Shown: in pieces, positions 1 to 6,013 of the stretch | Numbering within the stretch: position 1 is the first letter of the stretch | Layout: each line of letters begins with the position of its first letter | From: Clostridia bacterium | Lineage (GTDB): Bacteria; Bacillota_A; Clostridia; Oscillospirales; CAG-382 | Reading direction: 5' to 3' | Assembly: GCA_017517985.1 (NCBI GenBank) | Contig: JAFWWX010000288.1 | Coordinates: forward strand, 1 to 6,748 | Length of the DNA stretch: 6,748 nt | The notes under the pieces: model-generated | Databases searched by the model: none | Told to the model about the DNA's origin: nothing | The model's input: only the letters and a program-made list of their open reading frames with translations | Program-made: the position numbers and the translations under genes

Positions 1-1
1 G

Positions 2-295
2 CTCTGCCTTAAGGAATGGCTCAGTCCCTATGACGACGGTGATGGTGGCAAAAAGGCAAAAATGCGCATCTTTTCCGGGTGCCGGGATATTATACGGTGT
101 CTGCCACTGCTTTTGTGTGACAAAAATAGACCTGGCGATGTTTCAACAGAACCTCACTCCATAACTCACGCTCCCGATGCACTGCGGTATTTTGCGGTAT
201 CACGCCCCATAAAGCCCAGAGAAAAGTCCGGCGAAACAAAAAGACGGCTCTCTGACGAGCTTTGTATCAAAAAGAACGGAAAGATTAAAGCTTAA
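2..295 (+). CDS. terL: Terminase large subunit, C-terminal end (partial, 5' cut off)
   Basis: This is the last 97 codons of an open frame that enters from the left edge and stops at TAA 293-295. The terminase large subunit is the ATPase and nuclease that pumps phage DNA through the portal and cuts it. What is visible matches the end of its RNase H-like nuclease domain: an IFSGCRDIIRCLP segment, then DVSTEPHSITHAPDALRYF, the usual H-x-x-DALRY ending. The Asp of DALRY (codon 176-178) sits where the family has its last conserved acid. A Thr precedes the His of the THAPD stretch, where many relatives have Asp. A basic, Lys/Arg-rich tail follows. An internal ATG at 62 is only a methionine inside the protein: the frame is open upstream of it with family-like sequence and no ribosome site is seen. 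The portal gene follows 35 bases downstream, as expected. The ATPase domain is outside the window. Confidence 0.85.
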   Translation, partial: LCLKEWLSPYDDGDGGKKAKMRIFSGCRDIIRCLPLLLCDKNRPGDVSTEPHSITHAPDALRYFAVSRPIKPREKSGETKRRLSDELCIKKNGKIKA

Positions 296-330
296 CCGTA
301 TTTCGGCTACAGCTTACGGAAAGGAATTTT

Positions 331-2157
331 ATGAAAAGGTCAATTAAGGATTTATTTATGAAAAGAGCAAAAAATGCAAGAAATGTTTACGATTATTCTT
401 CAGCGTATTCCAGAGAGGATACTGTTTCGGCGCTGCTTTCCCATGCTGAATCTGCAAGGCGCGGAATGAGCGAATACTGGAAGAAGATGATGTCCTATTA
501 TGACGGAGTACATCCGACGGCGGCATTTTCTGATTTTTCCGCTATTGAAAACTCACTTCCCTGGAGCTGTGCCCAGAGTAGTGACGGCTATATACATGTT
601 GAGAGTCAGATTGATTCGGCTATTCCCGAATTTGAATTTTCTCCTCGTGGAAAAGATGATTCCGAAAAGGCAAAGCAGAGAGAAAAACTTGTAAGATACA
701 TATGTGACAGAAACGATATGGAGTATAAAAACTCAAGAAACGAGAGAAGACTTGGGATTCTTGGCTCTGCGGTGTGGAAGGTTTGCTGGGATGCAGGTAA
801 GAGCTGTGACGGTAACTTCGGTGATATTCTTATTGACAATCCACACCCAAATGAAATATATCCTGACCCCAGTGCTGTCAGTGTCGATGACTGTGAATAT
901 ATAGGATATGTATATTCTATGCATAGGGAAAAGGCAAGAAGAATTTTTGCAAAGGACCTTTCGGCAAGAGGTATTGACTTTGACGAGCTTGTTGCAATAA
1001 GTGACAGCGGAAAGCACAGATACCTTGATAACGGTTCTGACGACCTGTTTTCATCGGATGATGACAACGATACTGTTCGTATTACTGAATGGTGGTTCAG
1101 ACAGCCGACAGATGGTGAAGCGGATATAGAATATTTCGTGGACGGAAGAAAGAAAAGTCTTCATTGCAAATATAAAGCCGGAGATATTGCTCTTTGTGTT
1201 CTTCTTGGCGGAACAGAGGTAAGATATGTTCCGAAATACTGGAATGAAACCGGCTGTAATATGTTCCCTTTTGTCATATACGACAAGCTCCCCAAAGAAA
1301 ACACAATCTGGGGTAAGAGTGAGCTTGAGGCAATTATTCCTTTTATAGATGCGGCGGACAGAGAAATTGCATATGCACAGCTAAATTCCGCATTTTCCTC
1401 AAACGATATAATTGTTGCCGAGGAAAATGCCCTTTGCGATGACTGTGAGCTTGACAATTCTCCCGGTGCAGTATGGAAACTCCGTCCCGGAATGATGGGC
1501 AAAATCCAGAGACTTGGAAATTCTGCCTATTCTGAAAGCTATCTTCACGCAAACTACGACAAGTGGAGAGTACTTATGCAAGAAACAACCGGTAACTTTG
1601 CCATAAATCAGGGTAATGAGCCGGAAAAGGTTACAACCGCAACAGGTATTGCTCTGCTTAATGAGAGAGCGAAAAACAGAAGCGCGCTTAAAAAAATTGA
1701 TAAAAGTGCAGGCTTCAGACGACTTTTCGAGCTTTGCGACAGAACTGCTCTTGAATATTACGATGACGGCAGAGTGATTCTCTGCGGTGCGGCGCAGGAG
1801 GACGAGGTTGTATACCGTGCGTCTGATTTCAGAAAGGGGACAGGTGAGAACTCCTATATTCCCGGTGTTGACATCAGAATACATATAGGTGACGGTCTTG
1901 CAAATTCCAAAGCCTTTACGATTTCTGCCGTAAACTCGCTTATTTCCACTCCGATAAATGAGGATAATTACCGCATTGTAAAGAGCTATCTTGAGCTTAT
2001 TGACCTCCCTATGCGACACGAGATATGCGATATGCTTGACGAAAAGTTCGGCAAAGACCAAAGTTCCGGTGCTGTACTTGCTCAGCTTCTTGAAGAAATC
2101 GGCACTATCGGGGAAGAACAGACAGAACAGGCTGATATTACAGAAAATATTCAGTAA
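331..2157 (+). CDS. Phage portal protein
   Basis: A 608-residue protein that should form the dodecameric ring at one capsid vertex, acting as DNA channel, docking site for the terminase and nucleus of head assembly. Family-like stretches in order are: the helical N-terminus; GSAVWKVCWD (145-154) followed by GDILIDNPHPNEIYPDPSAV (164-183), the wing-region pattern of a beta strand then a P-x-E-I-Y-x-DP turn; ITEWWFR (251-257); PFVIYDK then IWGKSELEAIIPFID (313-340), the classic G-x-S-E-x-E stretch before the stem helices; and TGIALLNERAKNR (438-450). The C-terminal part is helical, ending in a Glu-rich tail. The length is larger than HK97-type portals and close to the range of podovirus portals. 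The start is set by GGAAAGGA at 318-325, just before ATG 331; the next in-frame ATG (358) has no ribosome site. It lies between terminase and scaffold genes, the standard place. The assignment rests on motifs and context; the subfamily is not certain. Confidence 0.88.
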   Translation: MKRSIKDLFMKRAKNARNVYDYSSAYSREDTVSALLSHAESARRGMSEYWKKMMSYYDGVHPTAAFSDFSAIENSLPWSCAQSSDGYIHVESQIDSAIPEFEFSPRGKDDSEKAKQREKLVRYICDRNDMEYKNSRNERRLGILGSAVWKVCWDAGKSCDGNFGDILIDNPHPNEIYPDPSAVSVDDCEYIGYVYSMHREKARRIFAKDLSARGIDFDELVAISDSGKHRYLDNGSDDLFSSDDDNDTVRITEWWFRQPTDGEADIEYFVDGRKKSLHCKYKAGDIALCVLLGGTEVRYVPKYWNETGCNMFPFVIYDKLPKENTIWGKSELEAIIPFIDAADREIAYAQLNSAFSSNDIIVAEENALCDDCELDNSPGAVWKLRPGMMGKIQRLGNSAYSESYLHANYDKWRVLMQETTGNFAINQGNEPEKVTTATGIALLNERAKNRSALKKIDKSAGFRRLFELCDRTALEYYDDGRVILCGAAQEDEVVYRASDFRKGTGENSYIPGVDIRIHIGDGLANSKAFTISAVNSLISTPINEDNYRIVKSYLELIDLPMRHEICDMLDEKFGKDQSSGAVLAQLLEEIGTIGEEQTEQADITENIQ

Positions 2158-2171
2158 ATACGGAGGGGAAT

Positions 2172-2999
2172 ATGCAAGAGAACACAAAAAGACTTTTCAC
2201 CCAGAAGGAGCTTGAAAAGCACATAAATTCAAGACTTATCCGGGAAAGAAAAAAGAACAGAGACCTTGAATTGTTCAAGGGTATGGTAGACAAGCTTATT
2301 AGCAGTGGTGCTATTGACGCTGACTCCTATGCGGAGGCTGGAGAACGACTTGCCGGACTTCTGGCAAATTCTTCTGTCGGAAATAGTGAGGATAAGGCAG
2401 ACGGCAAGGTGTGTCTGAAGAATTCTGCGACAGATTCAACAGAGTCGTCTGAAGATGAGGCTACAGGCGATGCGGTTGAGGAAACAGCAGAATCCGAAAA
2501 GACTCCGGATGCTGAAATTTACGGCGATGAAAACGCCGGTACCGCCGACACACTTGCCTTTGAAGAACAAAATGAAAAGGTGTTAGGTGAGGAATCTTCC
2601 GGTAAAGAAGACTTGGGCATAGACGCTTTGTCTGAAGAAACTATGCCTGAAGAAAATGTGCAGGAGGGGAAACCGGCACAGGAAAGTGAAGATCTGAAGC
2701 TGAGATTTTCAAAGCTCTGTGCTGATTTTGAAAAAATTATTGAAGATATGTCTTCAGCCAAAGCGCAGGTGTTGGATACGGAAACGGAAAATATGGTGGA
2801 TGACGGCTTCTTTGCAAGACGAAATGCTTCATCAACCGGATTTTCTTCAAAAAGTGCCGTGGATGCGGCATCCTCCGGTTTTGAGCTTACTCCTGTACAA
2901 AGGGACATAGCAAGGCGTGCGGGGATCTCCTACAGGGAGTATGCCGAGCTATTACGCGAAATCCCCGAAAACAATAAAAAAAGAAGACAGTACAGATAA
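2172..2999 (+). CDS. Putative capsid scaffolding protein
   Basis: A 275-residue protein in the position where phages encode the internal scaffold, between portal and capsid genes. It would guide capsid subunits into a procapsid and then leave. Layout: a charged helical N-terminus, LFTQKELEKHINSRLIRERK (8-27), like the start of many phage scaffolds; a long Glu/Asp/Ser/Thr-rich low-complexity region (about 69-175), probably disordered; a short predicted coiled coil, LKLRFSKLCADFEKIIEDM (175-193); and a C-terminal motif, LTPVQRDIARRAGISYREYA (239-258), ending in basic KKRRQYR. A basic helical C-terminus is the capsid-binding end in known scaffolds such as P22. No protease signature is seen, so a fused maturation protease is unlikely. 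The start is supported by GGAGGGG at 2162-2168, five bases from the core GGAGG to the ATG. The family link is by composition and position, not strong homology. Confidence 0.72.
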   Translation: MQENTKRLFTQKELEKHINSRLIRERKKNRDLELFKGMVDKLISSGAIDADSYAEAGERLAGLLANSSVGNSEDKADGKVCLKNSATDSTESSEDEATGDAVEETAESEKTPDAEIYGDENAGTADTLAFEEQNEKVLGEESSGKEDLGIDALSEETMPEENVQEGKPAQESEDLKLRFSKLCADFEKIIEDMSSAKAQVLDTETENMVDDGFFARRNASSTGFSSKSAVDAASSGFELTPVQRDIARRAGISYREYAELLREIPENNKKRRQYR

Positions 3000-3029
3000 T
3001 CTGTGCTACCTTAAAAGAAAGGAAAAATT

Positions 3030-3692
3030 ATGGGAATTTTTAATTATGTATCCGAGCTTTCCGGTTGCGACAAGCCTTTTGTTGCACGCATTAAGCTCAA
3101 TGAAAATGTCGATATTGAAAAGGGAGAAATTGTTTATTTTATCGAGGAGAATCACAGAGCTACAACCGTTAAGAGTATGTCAGATTCAATAGCAGGTGTT
3201 TGTGCAAAGACCTATAAATCTAACGCATCTGACCTTATTCCCTCATACGGACTTGGAATGATTGATGTCATTGTTTCTCCCAATGCTCTCTACAGAACCC
3301 CTGCCTGTGTCATTGAGGATTCAGTCGGCGGACAGAGCAAGGCTGTTATGACAGGACACGATAATATAACAGAAAAAGACACTGAGGGTTATGTCGGCTC
3401 AAAGCTTATTCTCAAGGAAAAAGGGGAAAATTCAACAAATCCCAATGCTGTAGGTACTGTTTTCAACATTACAGGAACTAATGTTGTTAATAACATAATC
3501 GGCCTTACTACAGATAAAAATGTTTACAGTTGTAAGGGAGATAAGTATATTTTTGTTCCGCAGTATGGCTTTGACCTTCTGTATCTTAAAAATGCAAATA
3601 CTCTTGACATCCAGTTTGAAGGCGATGGCGACTTTATGGTTGTTGATGCAGATGAAACCGGCTACACTGTAAAAATTAAGAATGTAAAGTAA
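3030..3692 (+). CDS. Unassigned head protein, possible capsid decoration/cement protein
   Basis: A 220-residue protein I cannot place in a family with certainty. The first 100 residues alternate as short beta strands: a KGEIVYF turn (31-37), IAGVCAKTYKS (54-64) and YGLGMIDVIVSPNALYRTP (73-91). This G-x-x-V ... AGV ... G-x-x-x-V rhythm resembles the small beta-barrel cement or decoration proteins often coded beside phage capsid genes (DUF2190-like). The second half, with GTVFNITGTN (142-151) and DIQFEGDGDFMVVDADETGY (193-212), looks like a second beta domain. It has no signal peptide, membrane segment or enzyme motif. AAAGGA at 3018-3023, six bases before the ATG, supports the start. It lies 30 bases after the scaffold and 40 before the capsid gene, which suggests a head role made in high copy. 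Alternatives are a head fibre base or an accessory scaffold partner. Confidence 0.5.
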   Translation: MGIFNYVSELSGCDKPFVARIKLNENVDIEKGEIVYFIEENHRATTVKSMSDSIAGVCAKTYKSNASDLIPSYGLGMIDVIVSPNALYRTPACVIEDSVGGQSKAVMTGHDNITEKDTEGYVGSKLILKEKGENSTNPNAVGTVFNITGTNVVNNIIGLTTDKNVYSCKGDKYIFVPQYGFDLLYLKNANTLDIQFEGDGDFMVVDADETGYTVKIKNVK

Positions 3693-3717
3693 AAAGCATC
3701 TGAAAATTTGATATTTG

Positions 3718-3736
3718 AAAGGAATTTATGATATGA
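3718..3736 (+). promoter_or_regulatory. Capsid gene ribosome binding site with overlapping two-codon reading frame
   Basis: AAAGGA at 3718-3723 is the only ribosome site near the capsid start. It is followed by two ATGs. The first, at 3728, reads ATG ATA TGA and stops at once. The second, at 3733, opens the capsid frame and shares ATGA (3733-3736) with that stop. Nine bases separate AAAGGA from ATG 3733, which is a good distance. A TTG at 3715 is in frame but lies ahead of the ribosome site and has none of its own, so I reject it. Whether ribosomes use the two-codon frame and then restart is not shown by sequence. Confidence 0.55.
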
Positions 3737-4653
3737 ACGATATTTATACCTGGCCTAATGACCTTTATCCTCTTGTGAAAAAGAGATTTGATTTAAGATA
3801 TGCAAAGCGTCTTGATGTTATTTCGGAAGTGTGCGATGTTATCGAGCAGGATGCTATTGACTACAGACTTGAGGGCGTTGGCGGTTACGGTGAGCTTCCC
3901 GAATATAACGGCTCAAACCTTATGAGTGCAGACCAGAAGAGAAGCTTCATTACAACCATTACACCCCGTGAACACGCCCTTGCAGTAAGCCTCTCATATA
4001 AAAAGGCAAAGGTTGACCTTTCCGGTGAAGCTGCAAAAATCGGTACACGACTTGCTGACTCTGCATATATGACAGTGCTTTCCGAATTTTACAGACTTTT
4101 CGGCAACGCATATACAACTGTTGGTGCTGACGGCTGTACCTGGGCAAGTGACAAGCACCCTGTAAATACTGTGGACGGTTGCGGTACATATTCCAACCTT
4201 ATTCACGATAATCTCAGTGTTGCGTCCATTGTCAAGGCACAGACTCTTGCGTCTTCCTTTGTAACACCTGACGGACTTCCTTTTGCTGGTAACTTCGACC
4301 TTCTTCTTGTAAGCCCTGAACTTGAAGCTAAGGCAAAGGAAATCTGTGGCCCCAACTCCAAGCTTATCCCTGAAAAGAATCCCGATGCCGATGCAGGCGT
4401 AAATGCGGCAAACCCTGTTTACGGAATGAAGTATCTTGTTGTCGGTGCAGGCGGAATGGGCTTCTCCGGAAAGCAGTGGGCTCTTGCAGATTCAATGCTT
4501 CTTCGTGAGGTTTTAAAGCTTGTTTACATTTCAAAGCCTACTGTTCTTGTTGCAAAGCAGGATAATCCCCTTATTACCGATTACATAGGCTATGTTGACT
4601 TTGGCTTCGGTTTTGCTGATGGTCGTCCCATTATATTCTCAAATCCTGCATAA
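3733..4653 (+). CDS. Major capsid protein (HK97 fold)
   Basis: The main shell protein, 306 residues from ATG 3733, expected in hundreds of copies per head. The order fits HK97-fold capsid proteins: a helical N-terminus; a Gly-rich GVGGYGELPEY loop (48-58); KKAKVDLSGEAAKIGTRLAD (90-109), the spine-helix region; DGCTWASDKHPVN (133-145) followed by SNLI and LSVASI (154-166); DGLPFAGNFDLLLVSPELEA (180-199); a late glycine-rich strand VVGAGG; QWALADS (248-254); and DYIGYVDFGFGFADGRPIIF (283-302) at the end, the usual P-domain finish. The middle pattern (HP, then NL...LS, then DG-x-P and a hydrophobic VSPELE strand) is shared with several capsid families, including Mu gpT-like ones. No separate N-terminal delta domain is obvious, consistent with the separate scaffold. 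Family membership is confident; the exact subfamily is not. Confidence 0.88.
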   Translation: MNDIYTWPNDLYPLVKKRFDLRYAKRLDVISEVCDVIEQDAIDYRLEGVGGYGELPEYNGSNLMSADQKRSFITTITPREHALAVSLSYKKAKVDLSGEAAKIGTRLADSAYMTVLSEFYRLFGNAYTTVGADGCTWASDKHPVNTVDGCGTYSNLIHDNLSVASIVKAQTLASSFVTPDGLPFAGNFDLLLVSPELEAKAKEICGPNSKLIPEKNPDADAGVNAANPVYGMKYLVVGAGGMGFSGKQWALADSMLLREVLKLVYISKPTVLVAKQDNPLITDYIGYVDFGFGFADGRPIIFSNPA

Positions 4654-4674
4654 TAAATGTTTTGAGGTGATAAT

Positions 4675-4932
4675 ATGGAATATTTAAAGTATGCCGGAAA
4701 CGGAAGCTTTTCTTCTTCCGGAGACAACACAAAAACAGTTTTTGATACAAAGGGACTTATGGCGAGATTCAAGGTTAAAAGCGGTACTTTGCAGATATGC
4801 GGGTATGATTATTCCCGCAGTAATGCTGAAAGTAAATATCAGCTTGATACCGGAGATGTCTTTGAATTTATAGGTAAGGTTACATATTGCGGTACAGCAC
4901 AGGTCCAGTATGTCCTTTATGATAAAATTTAA
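4675..4932 (+). CDS. Small beta-rich phage structural protein, function unknown
   Basis: An 85-residue protein I do not recognise by family. After a short Ser/Gly-rich N-terminus it reads as a run of beta strands: MARFKVKSGTLQICGYDYS (29-47), a turn, then LDTGDVFEFIGKVTYCGTAQ (57-76) and a final VQYVLYDKI strand. The L-x-x-G-D-x-F-E-F pattern is seen in small sandwich proteins that phages often encode next to the capsid gene, so a minor capsid, cement or vertex role is plausible but inferred. There is no signal peptide or membrane segment. Its ribosome site, GAGGTGA at 4664-4670, continues into GAGGTGAT and matches the 16S tail very well, so high expression is likely. It starts 21 bases after the capsid stop, clearly in the same operon, and is the last gene before the structured gap. 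Confidence 0.6.
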   Translation: MEYLKYAGNGSFSSSGDNTKTVFDTKGLMARFKVKSGTLQICGYDYSRSNAESKYQLDTGDVFEFIGKVTYCGTAQVQYVLYDKI

Positions 4933-4947
4933 GTAAGATTCCAGTGT

Positions 4948-4980
4948 CGTTTGTCTGCCTTAAAGGGGGCAAACGGCAGA
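4948..4980 (+). repeat. Overlapping inverted repeats that form two competing stems
   Basis: CGTTTG (4948-4953) pairs perfectly with CAAACG (4970-4975). TCTGCC (4954-4959) pairs perfectly with GGCAGA (4975-4980). The two stems interleave and share base 4975, so they cannot both form as simple nested hairpins; they would be alternatives or a pseudoknot-like fold. Between them lies a TTAAAGGGGG stretch. Six-base stems arise by chance fairly often, so function is uncertain, but two back to back within 33 bases, right beside a longer hairpin, is notable. Confidence 0.4.
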
Positions 4981-4982
4981 TG

Positions 4983-5017
4983 CCGGCGGTGTAGTATATT
5001 ACTGTTTGCATCGCCGG
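4983..5017 (+). repeat. Nine-base-pair hairpin upstream of the adaptor gene
   Basis: CCGGCGGTG (4983-4991) pairs with CATCGCCGG (5009-5017) over nine base pairs, one of them G-U. Two further G-U pairs can extend the base. Inside, AGTA (4993-4996) pairs with TACT (5000-5003) around a TAT loop, leaving TTTG (5005-5008) as a bulge. The stem is very GC-rich against AT-leaning surroundings. It stands 45 bases before the adaptor start and does not cover that gene's ribosome site. The lack of a directly following T run argues against an intrinsic terminator; transcript stabilisation or processing is more likely. Confidence 0.55.
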
Positions 5018-5061
5018 TGCAGAAGGAGTTTTAAAATTTAGGAAAATAAAGGAGAAACAAA

Positions 5062-6003
5062 ATGTATTCTAAGAAATATACTCTTTCGGAGTGCAGAACA
5101 CGCATACTGAAACTGCTTGAGCGTTACAGCTCAAACGGTATACCAAATAATTGCGGAGAAGTGCGTGATATTGAAAACCGACTTATAACAAGTCTTAACA
5201 TTCATCTTAATAAGCTTTGGTATGAATTTTCTGATACAAGATGCAAAAGTACAGTTTCCTTTGTTTCGCCTGTATGCATTGAGAAATTCGGCTGTATGTA
5301 TATAAACGGGGGAAATAGTGAATACCTGTGTATTGGTGGAAAAAACAGTTACTTCTATCTTGTTGCAAAGGGAAAGGGGATTTTGCAAATTAACAGTCAG
5401 AGCAGTTCTTTTGAACACCGTATTGATACAGATCCCGGCTCGTATGCTGTTATAACAGGTCCGATTGACAGCAGGAAATTATATGATTGCGATGCTTATT
5501 TCTATGCGGAAACGGATCTTGATATAAAGGAGTTTGTTATTTACGGAGATGTTCCTTCTCCTGAACTACTATGTGGAGAAGACGGTGCGGTGGCTTTATT
5601 GCCTCAGGATTGCTCGCGTATTATTTCTCTTTCATCGGTATATAACGGCAGAGAGCTTTCGGGTGTCTGCGAGGTGCTTGAGGATAAGCGTATTGCAAAG
5701 CTGCCTGCAAAGCACAGCGGTGAATATGTTATTGAATATCTGCCGTATCCTCCGTGTTTCGCATCTGATGCTGATGACAGCTCTGAAATTCTTTTATCTC
5801 CCGTTATGTTCGATGCTCTTTGCTATCTGTGTGCTTCTGACCTTTGTCCTGCAAATGACAATGCCCTTTATACAAAACTTACTTATAAATACAGGGAAAT
5901 TCTTGAAAATATATATGACAGACACAGAAGTTATAAAATGAGAAATAAGTTCTACGGCGTTATAAACAGGCGCAATAGAACACTTGGAAAATACGAAGGA
6001 TGA
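5062..6003 (+). CDS. Putative head-tail adaptor (connector) protein with inserted beta domain
   Basis: A 313-residue protein whose two ends look like the adaptors that bind under the portal in short-tailed phages (P22 gp4 or T7 gp11 type). The N-terminus is helical: LSECRTRILKLLERYSSNG (8-26), then IENRLITSLNIHLNKLWYEF (37-56). The C-terminus has a YVIEYLPYPPCF strand (222-233), then helices from LLSPVMFDALCYLCASDL (244-261) and YTKLTYKYREILENIYDR (270-287), the usual pattern of strand, acidic loop and two helices. Between them, about 65-210, is a beta-rich region with FGCMYINGG, YFYLVAKGKGILQIN and EFVIYGDV, like a jelly-roll-type insertion. There are 14 cysteines (4.5%), unusually many, three of them at 254, 257 and 262. 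AAAGGAG (5048-5054) fixes the start. It stops 10 bases before the nozzle candidate. The role is inferred from layout and position; a general minor virion protein is the alternative. Confidence 0.58.
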   Translation: MYSKKYTLSECRTRILKLLERYSSNGIPNNCGEVRDIENRLITSLNIHLNKLWYEFSDTRCKSTVSFVSPVCIEKFGCMYINGGNSEYLCIGGKNSYFYLVAKGKGILQINSQSSSFEHRIDTDPGSYAVITGPIDSRKLYDCDAYFYAETDLDIKEFVIYGDVPSPELLCGEDGAVALLPQDCSRIISLSSVYNGRELSGVCEVLEDKRIAKLPAKHSGEYVIEYLPYPPCFASDADDSSEILLSPVMFDALCYLCASDLCPANDNALYTKLTYKYREILENIYDRHRSYKMRNKFYGVINRRNRTLGKYEG

Positions 6004-6007
6004 GGTG
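6002..6007 (+). promoter_or_regulatory. Ribosome binding site overlapping the adaptor stop codon
   Basis: GAGGTG overlaps the TGA stop at 6001-6003 and lies six bases before ATG 6014. It fixes the start of the last, edge-cut gene. The arrangement points to translational coupling between the two proteins, which would suit partners made in fixed ratio. Confidence 0.6.
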
Positions 6008-6013
6008 CTTTGA

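Larger units (their letters stand above)
4933..5061 (+). other. Structured non-coding gap between head and tail-connector genes
   Basis: This is the longest gap between genes, 129 bases. It contains two inverted-repeat regions (listed separately) and then an AT-rich leader with AAAGGAG at 5048-5054 for the next gene. I see no convincing open frame with a start and ribosome site. An AAGGAG at 5023-5028 has no start codon at a useful distance. No clean -35/-10 pair at 16-18 base spacing is visible. A hairpin followed by only four T bases, ten bases away, does not make an ordinary rho-independent terminator. It may act in the transcript by stabilising or processing it, or by separating expression of head and tail genes. 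Confidence 0.5.

Noticed and set aside
3..12. TCTGCCTTAA occurs at 3-12 and again at 4954-4963, a possible attachment site or direct repeat
   Set aside because: A shared ten-base word is expected by chance many times in a window this size, and the flanks do not extend the match.
62..295. A separate 77-residue gene starting at ATG 62
   Set aside because: The frame is open to the left edge, the residues match a terminase end, and no ribosome site precedes the ATG, so it is an internal methionine.
1399..2187. A 262-codon open frame on the minus strand inside the portal gene, and shorter minus-strand frames at 606-1067 and 1161-1502
   Set aside because: They lie entirely opposite a well-supported portal gene, show no family motif or ribosome site that I can see, and are the usual mirror effect of codon bias.
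4933..5033. Continuation of the 85-residue protein past its TAA as a read-through product
   Set aside because: The frame stays open for about 33 codons but the translated residues (Arg/Cys-rich) are unlike a phage structural protein, and the region is better explained by its inverted repeats.
4983..5037. Intrinsic terminator after the 85-residue gene
   Set aside because: The hairpin is strong but is followed by ten mixed bases and only four T bases, so it lacks the required T run.
4995..5037. Promoter for the adaptor gene (TATATT at 4995, or TTGCAT at 5006 with TAAAAT at 5032)
   Set aside because: TATATT has no -35 box 17 bases upstream, and the TTGCAT/TAAAAT pair is spaced 20 bases apart with a weak -35.
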